Source: Gammaproteobacteria bacterium (GTDB lineage: Bacteria; Pseudomonadota; Gammaproteobacteria; Methylococcales; Methylomonadaceae). Taken from it: 43,673 nt of DNA. The translations under genes were made by a program, and so were the position numbers. Below the pieces are notes generated by a model that did not search any database, had not been told where the DNA came from, and was given only the letters and a program-made list of their open reading frames with translations. Of this stretch, positions 9,115 to 18,215 are shown piece by piece; the stretch's first letter is position 1, and each line of letters begins with the position of its first letter. The stretch spans positions 1 through 43,673 of the forward strand of contig JAJRUF010000260.1 in the NCBI GenBank assembly GCA_024277935.1, read 5' to 3'.

Positions 9115-9370
9115 AAACTTACTCGGTAAATACTCCTGCATTGTTTTACCTGCATGTATCTATGCGCTAGTATGGAAAAGCCGCTTTGGCCAGTTTCCCC
9201 AATCATTTTCGTTACATGCGTAAACTATTATATTCAAATGATCTAAAAAACGGACTCAAAATGAACTCCTCTCGCTATGGTTTATCTTCTCGGATAGCCT
9301 CTTGGTTATTTCAGACGACTCACAAAAGCAGTACCGAAGAATTACTATAAATCCAAAAGAATAACAAGAA

Positions 9371-9508
9371 ATAAGTGAAAGCAGAAATAAAGCAATCATT
9401 GCGGCATATTAATTAGGTACTTATACTAAGATAGTTGGGTGTCATTACTCAACAGTGAATCAAGTCATTGCAAAATGCAAGGCTTGCCTCCTTTTTCTAA
9501 TTAAATAA
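9371..9508 (+). pseudogene. Remnant of REP-associated-type (Y1) transposase C-terminus
   Basis: The frame reads ISESRNKAIIAAY, stop, LGTYTKIVGCHYSTVNQVIAK and then a stop at 9506-9508. The sequence A-x-x-x-G-x-Y-T...HYSTV is the helix-turn-helix tail found after the Y1 domain of REP-associated tyrosine transposases and relatives. One in-frame stop and the lack of an upstream catalytic region show it is dead. The family is judged from motif shape only. Confidence 0.45.
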
Positions 9509-9525
9509 TTTGAAGTGTTTTAACT

Positions 9526-10251
9526 ATGAAAAATGAAAATCATTTAGGTCTATCTTTACTTGGCATGTTTTTGGCTGCTGGAATAGCAATTGGCGGCTAT
9601 TTTATTGGACAAACCATGTATAACGCTAAGGTTGCGCTTAATACGGCTGAAGCTAAAGGCCTCGCAGAACGAAGAGTTAAAGCCGACCGTGCAAACTGGA
9701 ACCTCACATTCAGTGTTGCTGGAAAAAACCGTGAAGACATTGGCGCGCTTTATAAAAAAGCCGAGGAAGATCAACAAATTATCACTAAATTATTAAAAAA
9801 GAATGGGTTTAAACAAGAAGAAATTGAAATTGGAATAATCGAATATAATTACAGGGAATATCGAGATGAAAATCAAAAATTAGTAGATCAAGAACATCAG
9901 CTAGTGGGATCAATTAGTGTAGAAACCAACAATGTTGATCTAGTTTCTAAGGTAAGGGCTAATGTAAATAAGCTAATCGCCCAAGGGATTAATATTAGTA
10001 ATGGAGTCCCAGCATACCGGTTTACCAAACTAAATGATATTAAACCAGATATGTTACGAGAAGCTACTAAAAATGCCCGTATTGCCGCTAATGAATTTGC
10101 TGAAAGTGCAGGCGTTAGTGTTGGTGGTATCAGAAATGCGAGGCAGGGTGGTTTTTATATTCGTGATGCTGGTGAAGAGTATGGTGATACCGGAAAAATA
10201 GAAAAAGATGTTCGTGTTGTAACGACTATTACGTTTTTTTTAACAGATTAA
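9526..10251 (+). CDS. SIMPL-domain (DUF541) membrane-anchored periplasmic protein
   Basis: The 241-aa protein has an N-terminal membrane anchor (about residues 8-28, LGLSLLGMFLAAGIAIGGYF). A SIMPL/DUF541 domain follows, with KGLAERRVKADRANWNLTF, repeated short motifs and a C-terminal strand DVRVVTTITFFL. Related proteins form periplasmic ring-like assemblies in some bacteria and are linked to oxidative stress or invasion, but the function here is unknown. The gene stands alone, with gene-poor spacers of 498 and 307 bp on its two sides. Confidence 0.8.
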   Translation: MKNENHLGLSLLGMFLAAGIAIGGYFIGQTMYNAKVALNTAEAKGLAERRVKADRANWNLTFSVAGKNREDIGALYKKAEEDQQIITKLLKKNGFKQEEIEIGIIEYNYREYRDENQKLVDQEHQLVGSISVETNNVDLVSKVRANVNKLIAQGINISNGVPAYRFTKLNDIKPDMLREATKNARIAANEFAESAGVSVGGIRNARQGGFYIRDAGEEYGDTGKIEKDVRVVTTITFFLTD

Positions 10252-10558
10252 CAACCGGAAAAATCTTCCAAGCATATAGCAAACAAGCCTATAAGGCATG
10301 TGCCTAAGAAAGCCAATATTTAAGTGCTTGTTTCTATTGAAACCAAAATTATTTTAACAAAAAGAAATTTAAAGTAATATTCAAAAATAATTATAGAGAA
10401 CACGGTGGTTTATGCCCAAAAAATTCTGGGTTCTCAGTCTTTTGCCTAGGCGCTAGTATAGTTGACTAATACGATGAATTGATATAATCTGAAAAAATAT
10501 ACTTGTCAATGCTATACCCTATGAACCTAAGTCGCCAATAAAGAGTGTAAAAAATGCT
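10252..10558. other. Gene-free spacer before FHA-GGDEF gene
   Basis: No gene is seen in these 307 bases. The 3' end holds a promoter-like pair (10461-10487). GCGCTAGTAT at 10450-10459 also occurs near 9170, possibly part of a shared dispersed repeat. Confidence 0.5.
10461..10487 (+). promoter_or_regulatory. Sigma-70-like promoter for FHA-GGDEF gene
   Basis: A -35-like TTGACT (10461-10466) and a perfect -10 TATAAT (10482-10487) are separated by 15 bp, slightly short. The start codon at 10559 is 71 bases downstream. Confidence 0.4.
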
Positions 10559-11446
10559 ATGGATCAATTAACCAAGATCTGGAAAAAGACTGGCAGTAAG
10601 CAGGCAATAGTTTCAGAAAAACAAGCATCACTTACCATTATTAAGGGCAGTTCACTGGGGGAAATTTTTATTTTGGATGGTGATAAAGTTCTTGGTCGCT
10701 GTAATGGTTCCACAATTATTCTGACTGATAGCAGTATTAGTCGTCGCCACCTGTTAATCAAAAAAAAAGATGGACACTTTATAGCCACCGATTTAAACAG
10801 TACCAACGGCACAGAAATTAATAATAAAAAAATTACTGGTTGTTGCCAATTAAAGAATGGTGACAAAATTCGAATAGCCGATACTCTCTTAAAATTTTCT
10901 TTACATGATTCTGAAGAGGCTGATTACAATCAGCAAGTCAGAACATTGATCGTTAAAGATGGTTTAACACAAATTTATAATAAGCGTTATTTTTCAGAGG
11001 CGATAGAAAAAGAAATTAGTTTTGCTAAGTGTAATAAAAGTGCTTTGAGTTTAATCTTGTTTGATATAGATTATTTTAAATTATTTAATGATCAATACGG
11101 CCATCAAGCCGGTGATTTTGTGCTTACTGAAATAGCGGCACTCATTAATCCCCTTATACGGGAATGTGATATTTTTGCTCGGTTTGGTGGTGAAGAATTT
11201 GCAGTTTTACTGTGTGAAACAGAATTATCTGCTGCAGTGTTGTTGGCAAACAGGATAAGACAAGTAGTTGCCGATAGCAAGTTTAATTATAAAGGTCAGG
11301 CTCTTCAATCATCGATCAGTCTAGGAGTTGCCACTTATAAGGAGCTTGGCAATATCAATGATCAGTATCAATTAATCAGCGTTGCCGATCATTATCTATA
11401 TGAAGCCAAACATGCTGGTAGAAACAGAGTATGTTGTGGTAACTGA
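10559..11446 (+). CDS. FHA-domain diguanylate cyclase (GGDEF)
   Basis: The 295-aa protein has an N-terminal FHA domain (about 25-115) with GRCNGSTIILTD, SSISRRHLLI and NSTNGTEINN, which in this family binds phosphothreonine. The C-terminal GGDEF domain (about 130-295) has FDIDYFK with metal-binding Asp 169, the active-site GGEEF at 210-214 and an RxxD inhibitory site (Arg 201-Asp 204) five residues before it. Both active and product-inhibition sites look intact, so it should make cyclic di-GMP with feedback control. No membrane segment is present, so it is cytoplasmic. FHA-GGDEF fusions suggest input from a Ser/Thr kinase; the next gene is a RIO-type kinase, though 418 bp away. Confidence 0.9.
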   Translation: MDQLTKIWKKTGSKQAIVSEKQASLTIIKGSSLGEIFILDGDKVLGRCNGSTIILTDSSISRRHLLIKKKDGHFIATDLNSTNGTEINNKKITGCCQLKNGDKIRIADTLLKFSLHDSEEADYNQQVRTLIVKDGLTQIYNKRYFSEAIEKEISFAKCNKSALSLILFDIDYFKLFNDQYGHQAGDFVLTEIAALINPLIRECDIFARFGGEEFAVLLCETELSAAVLLANRIRQVVADSKFNYKGQALQSSISLGVATYKELGNINDQYQLISVADHYLYEAKHAGRNRVCCGN

Positions 11447-11510
11447 GGATTGAATTTTCAGCAGGCATGTATCATGTTAAGTAATAGGCCAAAAAGATCT
11501 AACTTTTTAC

Positions 11511-11577
11511 CACGGAGATCACAGAGAACGCGGGGTTTTGTGATCGTTAAGCCGCCTTGTTCTCTGTGATCTCCGTG
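11511..11577. repeat. Long perfect inverted repeat (19-bp arms)
   Basis: CACGGAGATCACAGAGAAC (11511-11529) and its exact reverse complement (11559-11577) are separated by 29 bases. The sequence style resembles dispersed palindromic repeats common in environmental proteobacteria. It lies after the GGDEF gene and could end transcription, but no T-run follows directly. Confidence 0.75.
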
Positions 11578-11697
11578 CTATTTTGAAGTTTCTTTATGTT
11601 TATTTTTGTTAGATTAATTTCGCATGACTACTTGCTTCTCGAGGAAATGAGAAAAACTAATTTTTCAGATGGTATTGATTTAAAATATTTTTGGCAC

Positions 11698-11720
11698 TAG
11701 GAGGCTGTCCAAGAATAGAG
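11698..11720. repeat. IS-terminus-like sequence, copy 2
   Basis: TAGGAGGCTGTCCAAGAATA matches the pattern of 9094-9114. The 418-bp spacer 11447-11864 that contains it holds this, the 19-bp-arm palindrome and no gene. With no transposase in between, it looks like a solo IS end. Confidence 0.35.
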
Positions 11721-11864
11721 AAGTATCACTCTAAAGCCTTTTTGAAAATGCAATAAAATGAGATATAAGGTCAAGAATTATTATAAAACTATATCCTTAA
11801 CCAAGGGGGACGTATAATTTGCTAAAATACATACTGTCTTAAATGTTTAGGAAATAAAATAAGA

Positions 11865-12713
11865 ATGGCAATGAAAACACCAAAAAGCCTCGAGACGTTA
11901 GTTGTCGATGGCTTTATTGATGAAGTAATTCACCCTTTAAAAAGTGGTAAGGAAGCCGCTGTATATGTTGTTCTATCTGAGGGCGAGGTGCGTTGTGCTA
12001 AGGTTTATAAAGAAGCAAATAAGCGAGGGTTTCATAAGCAAGCTTTGTATCAAGAGGGGCGTAAAGTAAGAAATAGCCGGCAAGCACGCGCGATGAAGAA
12101 AAAAAGTCAGTACGGGCGTAAGCAGCAAGAAGATGTTTGGCAAACCGCTGAAGTTGATGCCTTATACCGTCTTGCATTTGCAGGTGTTCGAGTGCCTCAG
12201 CCCTATAATTTTGTTGAAGGTGTGTTATTAATGGAACTGATAACTGATGATAGTGGAGCGGCTGCACCAAGACTTAGTGACCTTGAGCTAACAAGTGAGC
12301 AAGCTATAGAGTTTCACAGTCTACTGATTAAAGAAGTGGTTAGGATGCTCTGTGCTGGGATGATTCATGGTGACTTGTCTGAATTTAATATACTGGTTGA
12401 TGGTCAAGGACCTGTTATTATAGATTTACCCCAGGCAGTTGATGCCTCAGCAAACAATAATGCAGCAATGATGCTGGAAAGAGACGTTAGAAATTTAGCC
12501 CGATATTTTGGTCAATTTGCACCAGAACTATTAAAAACTCGCTATTGTAAAGAAATCTGGAAACACTACCAGAGTGGCAAGTTGACTCCAGATATTAAGT
12601 TGACTGGGCGTTTTACAGATAACCGTAAAAAAGCAAATGTTAAGGGTATCATTCGAGAAATAAAAGATGCCAGAGATGAAGCAATAAGACGAAAGTATGA
12701 GCAAACTAATTAA
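11865..12713 (+). CDS. RIO-type serine protein kinase
   Basis: The 282-aa protein has the RIO kinase motifs. A flexible glycine loop is in KSGKEAAVYVV (26-36), with ATP-anchoring Lys 46 in RCAKVYK. The catalytic loop IHGDLSEFNIL holds Asp 170 and Asn 175, and the metal-binding IIDLPQA holds Asp 187. All key residues are present, so it should be active. Bacterial RIO proteins of this size are poorly studied; archaeal and eukaryotic relatives act in ribosome maturation. Two Met codons (11865 and 11871) are possible starts. The C-terminal 60 residues are basic and helical. The diiron-like gene follows 34 bp later on the same strand, suggesting an operon. Confidence 0.88.
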   Translation: MAMKTPKSLETLVVDGFIDEVIHPLKSGKEAAVYVVLSEGEVRCAKVYKEANKRGFHKQALYQEGRKVRNSRQARAMKKKSQYGRKQQEDVWQTAEVDALYRLAFAGVRVPQPYNFVEGVLLMELITDDSGAAAPRLSDLELTSEQAIEFHSLLIKEVVRMLCAGMIHGDLSEFNILVDGQGPVIIDLPQAVDASANNNAAMMLERDVRNLARYFGQFAPELLKTRYCKEIWKHYQSGKLTPDIKLTGRFTDNRKKANVKGIIREIKDARDEAIRRKYEQTN

Positions 12714-12747
12714 TACACACATATTGAGAATACGGAGAAGGTAAGCA

Positions 12748-13641
12748 ATGAGTACAAAAAAATATTTATCAGTTTTTTCGCCGGCAAACGCTGAACAGAG
12801 AAAAGCTAACTTTGAAGATTATTGGGATTTTACCCAACAACATGGTGGTGAACTATTTGAAGACGATCGTGACTTAGCTGTTAAACGAGCTAGATTAAAA
12901 CATTTTCAGGATAACCCTGTAAAACTAAAAACTCCACTTACCAATCCCGATGCTTTTTATCGTAATTATGTTGAAATGCAAGATGACCCAAAGACCTTGG
13001 ATCAAAAGACTTTATTGCTAACAGGCATGTATAAATTTGCCAGGCATGAATGGGTAGGGATCAAAGGAGCCTGGGACTCAGTGCCTGATATGGCAAATTC
13101 TCATAGTATTGAAGATAAAATTAGTCGAGTACATTTAGCAGAAGAATTTTGTCATGTTCGGTTATTTGATGAAATGCTGAAAACATGTGGCTTAGATAAA
13201 GTTGAATGGGTTCCCCTAGGACCTATTAAAGAAAAAATTTATGAACAATTCCCAAAATTTCCTGGTTTTTTAATGGATACTCCTGCATTTGTGACTGAAT
13301 TAATGGGCGTTACTTTTTATTGCCATTTAAGCGCAAAGATTAATGAACTTTTTGCTGATGAGCCAGAAGTGCGTGACCGTTTACAAGAATTACTAGCTGA
13401 AATAACCATTGACGAAGTCGCTCATGTGGGACAAAGAAGAAATTTTATTGGCTCTATTGGGATGAAAGTTTCAAAAATGTTGGTCAAACCTTTTTATACC
13501 CTGTTCTTTAATGATATTCCTGAAGTGGGTGAATTATTTGATGTTAAACAAATGATTAAAGACGGGGAGGAGTTTGATTTTAATCAACTTCCTGATTATA
13601 TGATAGAAAAAAGCTGGATTCCTTCATATTGTAGAGCTTAA
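12748..13641 (+). CDS. Putative ferritin-like diiron carboxylate protein, family unknown
   Basis: The 297-aa protein is not one I recognise by family. It is mostly helical and shows a complete ferritin-like diiron ligand set: Glu 101 (RHEW), Glu 133-x-x-His 136 (EEFCH), Glu 184 (TELMG) and Glu 223-x-x-His 226 (DEVAH). That E..ExxH..E..ExxH spacing is the one used by bacterioferritin, ribonucleotide reductase R2 and diiron oxygenases. No signal peptide or membrane helix is seen. A good ribosome-binding site (GGAGAAGG) precedes ATG 12748. Its neighbours are a RIO kinase 34 bp upstream and hemL downstream. An oxidase, oxygenase or iron-binding role is inference from the ligands only. Confidence 0.6.
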   Translation: MSTKKYLSVFSPANAEQRKANFEDYWDFTQQHGGELFEDDRDLAVKRARLKHFQDNPVKLKTPLTNPDAFYRNYVEMQDDPKTLDQKTLLLTGMYKFARHEWVGIKGAWDSVPDMANSHSIEDKISRVHLAEEFCHVRLFDEMLKTCGLDKVEWVPLGPIKEKIYEQFPKFPGFLMDTPAFVTELMGVTFYCHLSAKINELFADEPEVRDRLQELLAEITIDEVAHVGQRRNFIGSIGMKVSKMLVKPFYTLFFNDIPEVGELFDVKQMIKDGEEFDFNQLPDYMIEKSWIPSYCRA

Positions 13642-13706
13642 TTAAAAAATAGGACTATTACATTTAATACACTGATTAAAAGCAAAGTAAATATGAATTA
13701 TCTTAC

Positions 13707-13734
13707 TGTAGAGCAGACTGAAGTCCGCTCTACA
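13707..13734. repeat. REP-like palindrome
   Basis: TGTAGAGCAGACT and AGTCCGCTCTACA form a 13-bp imperfect stem (one mismatch) with a 2-base loop, between the diiron-like gene and hemL. The sequence type (GTAGAGCGGACT...AGTCCGCTC) resembles known dispersed REP-like repeats of gammaproteobacteria. It could also act as a terminator. Confidence 0.6.
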
Positions 13735-13793
13735 GGTGTTTTTATACTCCATTTTAAGCTCACCCCCACTGAGTAGTTACAATAAAACAAACT

Positions 13794-15077
13794 ATGACTA
13801 ACGCCAATAACTTATTTTCCGAAGCTAAAAAAGTAATCCCAGGGGGAGTTAATTCACCAGTAAGATCCTTTAGTGGGGTGGGTGGAACGCCTGTCTATAT
13901 TGATCATGCCAAAGGTGCTTATGTTTTTGATAGTGAAAATAAACAATATATTGATTATGTTGGATCATGGGGGCCCATGATCTTGGGTCATGCTCATCCT
14001 GAAGTGATTGACTCGGTTAAGCAAACTGCAGAAAAAGGCTTGAGTTTTGGTGCGCCTACAGAGCTAGAAACTGTTATGGCGACTAAAGTCTGTGAACTTG
14101 TTCCCGCAATGGATATGGTCAGAATGGTTAGCTCAGGAACAGAAGCAACCATGAGTGCACTGCGTTTGGCGCGGGGATATACAGGAAGAGATAAAATTGT
14201 TAAGTTTGAAGGTTGTTATCATGGCCATTCAGACTCTTTATTAGTTAAAGCAGGGTCAGGTGCTTTAACTTTAGGGGTGCCCAGCTCTCCTGGCGTTCCT
14301 AAAGCTGTTGCGGCTGATACTATCACCCTTACTTATAATGATAGTGAGGAAGTGGAAAAAACGTTTGCTGAAATAGGCGATGAAATTGCCTGCATTATTG
14401 TTGAGCCAGTTGCCGGAAATATGAACTGTATTCCACCGGTTGCGGGCTTCTTAGAAACATTACGCCAGGTTTGTGATGAGCATGCTTGTGTATTAATTTT
14501 TGATGAAGTGATGACAGGCTTTCGTGTTGGCTTGCATGGCGCGCAAGGTGTTTATCAAGTAACCCCCGATTTAACGACATTAGGTAAAGTCATTGGTGGT
14601 GGTATGCCTGTTGGCGCTTTTGGTGGTAAGCAAAAAATAATGGAATGCTTAGCACCATTAGGCCCTGTTTACCAGGCCGGAACCCTTTCTGGGAATCCTG
14701 TAGCAATGGCTGCTGGATTAAAAACACTAGACCTTATTTCTGTTGCAGGTTTTTACGACAAATTAAGCAAAACTACGGAAAAATTGGTTTTAGGGTTAAA
14801 ACAAAGAGCTAAACAAGCCGGTATTTCAATGGCATCTAATCAGGTGGGAGCCATGTTTGGGGTGTTTTTTACCCAAGAAGAAAATATTAGTCAGTTCTCT
14901 CAAGTTATGCAATGTGACCAAGAATTATTTAAACGCTTTTTTCATGGCATGTTAGAGCAAGGTGTCTATTTGGCTCCATCAGCGTTTGAAGCAGGTTTTG
15001 TTTCAGCCGCTCATACTGATGAAGATATTGAAAAAACCTTAGATGCTGCAAGTATTGTTTTTAAGACATTAGTTTAA
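13794..15077 (+). CDS. hemL: Glutamate-1-semialdehyde 2,1-aminomutase
   Basis: The 427-aa protein is a class III PLP aminotransferase that converts glutamate-1-semialdehyde to 5-aminolevulinate, the first committed tetrapyrrole precursor in the C5 pathway. Signature segments include [11 protein letters not shown] at the N-terminus, [15 protein letters not shown] (113-127), [17 protein letters not shown] (Asp binding the PLP ring) and [10 protein letters not shown] with PLP-binding Lys 265. The length and start (ATG 13794) are normal. It is transcribed alone with 152 bp upstream. Haem from this pathway would feed cytochrome cL (MxaG) among others. Confidence 0.97.
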   Translation: MTNANNLFSEAKKVIPGGVNSPVRSFSGVGGTPVYIDHAKGAYVFDSENKQYIDYVGSWGPMILGHAHPEVIDSVKQTAEKGLSFGAPTELETVMATKVCELVPAMDMVRMVSSGTEATMSALRLARGYTGRDKIVKFEGCYHGHSDSLLVKAGSGALTLGVPSSPGVPKAVAADTITLTYNDSEEVEKTFAEIGDEIACIIVEPVAGNMNCIPPVAGFLETLRQVCDEHACVLIFDEVMTGFRVGLHGAQGVYQVTPDLTTLGKVIGGGMPVGAFGGKQKIMECLAPLGPVYQAGTLSGNPVAMAAGLKTLDLISVAGFYDKLSKTTEKLVLGLKQRAKQAGISMASNQVGAMFGVFFTQEENISQFSQVMQCDQELFKRFFHGMLEQGVYLAPSAFEAGFVSAAHTDEDIEKTLDAASIVFKTLV

Positions 15078-15176
15078 CCAATTAATGTTATGTAGCCCTG
15101 ACGTAGTGAAAGTAAAATCAAGGCTATATAAAAGTACAAAATACTCCTCGCTCTTTAGTAAGCAAAGCAGTAAAAA

Positions 15177-16538
15177 ATGGAAAATAATTTATTTTTTGTA
15201 GCGGTAATGGTTGCGGCTATCTTTATGGTTTTAATAAGTATTGTCTTAATACTTTGGCGAGCAAAAAAACAGCTTGTTCTGCAAAACCAGCAACAGCTTG
15301 ATGATTTAAATTTAAAAGCACAAGAAAATCAACAATTGCAATTAAAACTTGCCATTGCAGAAGAAAAGATTTTTCAATTTGAAAGTCAGTCCAATGATTT
15401 CCAGCAAATCCAGCAACAATTATTGCAGAGTAAAACAGAAAATACGGCTTTAAAAACTAGGCAGCAAGAGCAAGAAAAAAATACAGCTGAAAAAATAAAA
15501 TTACTACAAAATGCAGAAACTCAGTTAAAAGCTCAATTTGAAAACTTAGCAAATAAAATATTTGAAGATAGGAGTAAGCAATTCTCTGAGCAAAATAAAA
15601 TAAGCATGGAGCATATTGTCAGTCCTATTAAAAGTCAGTTAACAGATTTTAAACAACGAGTGGAGACTGTTTACCAGAACGAAACTAAAGACAGAATTTC
15701 CCTACGGGAAGAGATTGCTTCTCTGCGTCGAGATACAGCAAAAATGAACCAAGAGGCTTTAAATCTGACTCGCGCACTAAAAGGAGATAAAAAAGCGCAA
15801 GGTAACTGGGGCGAAATGATTTTAGAAAAAGTGCTGGAACAGTCAGGATTGCGTAAAGGTATCGAGTATGAAACCCAAGGTGCCTTTAGAGATGAAGAAA
15901 ATAATCTTTTTAAACCTGATGTAATAATCCGCTTACCTGAAGGTAAAGATGTTATCGTTGATTCAAAAGTTTCATTACTTGCTTACGAGCAATATTGCTC
16001 TGTAGAAAACGAGCAAGATGTAGCTAATGCGCTAAAAGCACATGTAAAATCTGTTAGAGATCATGTTAAAGGTTTAAGTGAGAAAGATTATTCTGGCTTA
16101 AAAGGTTTGCGATCACTTGATTTTGTATTGTTATTTATGCCAATTGAGTCGGCTTTTATAGCCGCTTTCCAAGCGGATGAAAAGTTATTTGCTGATGCTT
16201 TTGAACATAAAATCATTGTCGTTACTCCAACAACACTATTGGCAACCTTAAAGACTATTGAAAATATCTGGCGCTATGAAAGGCAAAATGAAAATGCCAG
16301 AGTTATTGCCGAAAAGGCCGGTTCTTTATATGACAAGATCAGAGGTTTTGTTGAAGGTTTAGAAAAGCTGGGGAATCAATTAAACACTGCCAATAAAACT
16401 TATGATGGAGTGATGAATAAACTAACGACAGGGCATGGTAATCTAATTCGCCAAGCCAGTAGTTTTGTAGAACTAGGCGTAAAAGTAAAAAAGACTTTAC
16501 CGAAAACCTTGATTGACCATGCTGGAAGTGGCGAGTAG
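15177..16538 (+). CDS. rmuC: DNA recombination protein RmuC
   Basis: The 453-aa protein has one N-terminal membrane helix (about residues 5-25) and a long Gln/Glu/Lys-rich coiled coil (about 30-200). The RmuC nuclease-like domain follows, with GNWGEMILEKVLEQSGL, DVIIRLPEGKDVIVDSKVSL, LDFVLLFMPIESAF and IVVTPTTLLATLKTI. RmuC limits recombination at short inverted repeats and is thought to be a structure-specific nuclease. ATG 15177 is preceded by AAGCAAAGCAG, a weak ribosome-binding site. It is notable that this genome window is rich in inverted repeats, but no link is shown. Confidence 0.93.
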   Translation: MENNLFFVAVMVAAIFMVLISIVLILWRAKKQLVLQNQQQLDDLNLKAQENQQLQLKLAIAEEKIFQFESQSNDFQQIQQQLLQSKTENTALKTRQQEQEKNTAEKIKLLQNAETQLKAQFENLANKIFEDRSKQFSEQNKISMEHIVSPIKSQLTDFKQRVETVYQNETKDRISLREEIASLRRDTAKMNQEALNLTRALKGDKKAQGNWGEMILEKVLEQSGLRKGIEYETQGAFRDEENNLFKPDVIIRLPEGKDVIVDSKVSLLAYEQYCSVENEQDVANALKAHVKSVRDHVKGLSEKDYSGLKGLRSLDFVLLFMPIESAFIAAFQADEKLFADAFEHKIIVVTPTTLLATLKTIENIWRYERQNENARVIAEKAGSLYDKIRGFVEGLEKLGNQLNTANKTYDGVMNKLTTGHGNLIRQASSFVELGVKVKKTLPKTLIDHAGSGE

Positions 16539-16754
16539 GTAGGTGCTTAAATAATCTTAGTGAAAACACCTTGGAAGAGTGGCTTTAGCTTCGCCTGAAC
16601 CATCAGGGATAAATAAATAGGGTATTGATATTAAAGGCTTAGAATTAATAAGGAATCCAAAAGTGATCTAATTAACGGGGGGGTAAAAAACTAAAATTTA
16701 TCTACATTAAATAATTCCACCCTCCTTTTTTCACCCATTAGACAAGTGCTAATA

Positions 16755-16788
16755 CCGTAGGGGGAACCACAAGGGATTGCCTCTACGG
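16755..16788. repeat. Imperfect dispersed palindrome (CCGTAG...CTACGG)
   Basis: CCGTAGGGGGAACC and the complement-like GGATTGCCTCTACGG form an imperfect stem around a short loop. This type of repeat is widespread in environmental genomes. It directly precedes the IS256-like remnant. Confidence 0.5.
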
Positions 16789-16797
16789 ATCATTATT

Positions 16798-16996
16798 TTA
16801 GTGGTATGGCCTGCGCACAAAGGGGTCTTTAGCTTTTGTATTTCTTGTTATATGCCTTCTGCGAAGGTAAGAACCAGAAAAGAAACTCATTACGGTCATT
16901 TTAGCTAACATTTGAGTGAAATTACCGAGGTCTTTTTCTGTTTTTTATACTTTTAGCCGCTTCGCGTGTAAAAGCTTCAAGTTCTTTTTTATTCAT
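16798..16996 (-). pseudogene. IS256-family transposase N-terminal remnant, frameshifted
   Basis: From ATG 16996 on the minus strand, with a GAGGA ribosome-binding site upstream, the frame reads MNKKELEAFTREAAKSIK. One base shift later it continues TEKDLGNFTQMLAKMTV, then an unrelated tail to a stop at 16798. K-E-L-E-A-F...AAKSIKTE-DL is the N-terminus of IS256-type transposases. The catalytic region is absent. Confidence 0.6.
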
Positions 16997-17135
16997 AACT
17001 GCTTATCCTCTCATATTAGAGATTAATAATAAGCAGTTACACAAAATAATTTATACTATCCTGAAAAATAATCAATTGTGAAAAAACTGTATATACCCTG
17101 TACACTCCTATAATGATTAATAGGATAAAGGTCTG

Positions 17136-18215
17136 ATGAAACTTAATAAAATTACAGTCAAAGGATACAAGTCAATAAAACACTTGGAAAACTTTAATTT
17201 TAATAACCTTAATGTATTGATTGGTGCTAATGGTGCGGGTAAAAGTAATTTAATCAGTTTATTTAAAATGTTGGCTGCTTTAGCTGAAGGCCATTTACAA
17301 CTGTATGTAAAAGATAATGCAGGGCCAGATACTATTTTATATGGTGGGCGTAAACGTACTAAAGAAATGGAAGCCGAATTTTATTTTGGTGTAAATGGAT
17401 ACCGTATCGCGTTATCAGCAACCCAAGACAACCGAATGATGTTTCGTAAAGAGGAAACTTGGTTTGAGGGAGCTTTTGGAAATTTCCCCGATGCTTTAGG
17501 AAATGCACATGAAGAAGCAAAATTAATAAAAACTCCTACCAAGGTAAGCGAATATGTATTACCAGCAATTAAAATCTGGCGTGTTTATCACTTTCACGAT
17601 ACCAGTGCTGAAGCTAAAGTTAAACAGTTACACCCAAGTAATCAAAATATCAAACTAAAGCCTGATGCTGCAAATTTAGCTGCTTATATCGCACGACTAC
17701 ATTCAAAATTTCCGGATGCCTATCAACGGATGGTTGAAACAATACGGTTAGCAGCTCCATTTTTCGGTGATTTTGTTGTCCGAGACCCTTTGCCTGAAGA
17801 AGTAGAACTAGAATGGACGGAGCAAGGTGATCCTGACTCTCCCTATCGTGCCCACACTCTTTCTGATGGAACATTACGATTTATATGTTTAACAGTACTA
17901 TTACTCCAACCAGAAAGATTATTGCCAGATACAATTATTATTGATGAGCCTGAATTAGGTTTGCACCCTTATGCAATAAATTTATTAGCCGATATGCTGC
18001 AAGAAGTATCTGAAAAAAAACAGGTTATTATTTCTACTCAGTCAGTCGAACTATTAAATCATTTTTCAGCTAAAAATGTTGTTATTGTTCAACGCAAGGA
18101 TGGAGCTTCCACTTTTGAGCGTCTGGATGAAGATGATCTATCTGAGTGGTTGGATGAATTTAGTTTAGGTGATTTATGGAAACGTAATATCTTGGGTGGG
18201 AGACCATCCAAATGA
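17136..18215 (+). CDS. AAA family (OLD/RecF-like) ATPase, putative defence component
   Basis: The 359-aa protein has an ABC-type ATPase core like the AAA_21 group. It opens with ITVKGYKSIK, followed by Walker A GANGAGKS (30-37), an ABC-signature-like LSDGTLR (242-248), Walker B TIIIDEPELGLHP (266-278) and a switch segment IISTQSVELL. No nuclease domain is attached. The last codons overlap the next gene by 4 bp (ATGA). ATPases of this type paired with a TOPRIM-like or DUF4276 protein recur in phage-defence regions. The pair sits beside an IS256 remnant and a palindromic element, between rmuC and the methanol region, which fits an acquired module. The function is inferred from architecture only. 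Confidence 0.8.
   Translation: MKLNKITVKGYKSIKHLENFNFNNLNVLIGANGAGKSNLISLFKMLAALAEGHLQLYVKDNAGPDTILYGGRKRTKEMEAEFYFGVNGYRIALSATQDNRMMFRKEETWFEGAFGNFPDALGNAHEEAKLIKTPTKVSEYVLPAIKIWRVYHFHDTSAEAKVKQLHPSNQNIKLKPDAANLAAYIARLHSKFPDAYQRMVETIRLAAPFFGDFVVRDPLPEEVELEWTEQGDPDSPYRAHTLSDGTLRFICLTVLLLQPERLLPDTIIIDEPELGLHPYAINLLADMLQEVSEKKQVIISTQSVELLNHFSAKNVVIVQRKDGASTFERLDEDDLSEWLDEFSLGDLWKRNILGGRPSK

Larger units (their letters stand above)
9028..9525. other. Gene-free stretch with mobile-element debris
   Basis: No intact gene is seen in these 498 bases. They hold an IS-end-like sequence at 9094-9114 and a decayed transposase tail at 9371-9508, both listed separately. The rest has no convincing coding frame or strong fold. 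Confidence 0.6.
16539..17135. other. Gene-free stretch with repeats and transposase remnant
   Basis: No intact gene is seen in these 597 bases. They hold a palindromic repeat (16755-16788) and an IS256-like remnant (16798-16996). A TATAAT at 17109-17114 lies 22 bases before the ATPase gene start and could be its -10, without a good -35. Confidence 0.5.

Noticed and set aside
17088-17104. Possible LexA (SOS) box upstream of the ATPase gene (CTGTATATACCCTGTA).
   Set aside because: Only the left half matches CTGT; the right half is TGTA where ACAG is needed, so symmetry is missing.
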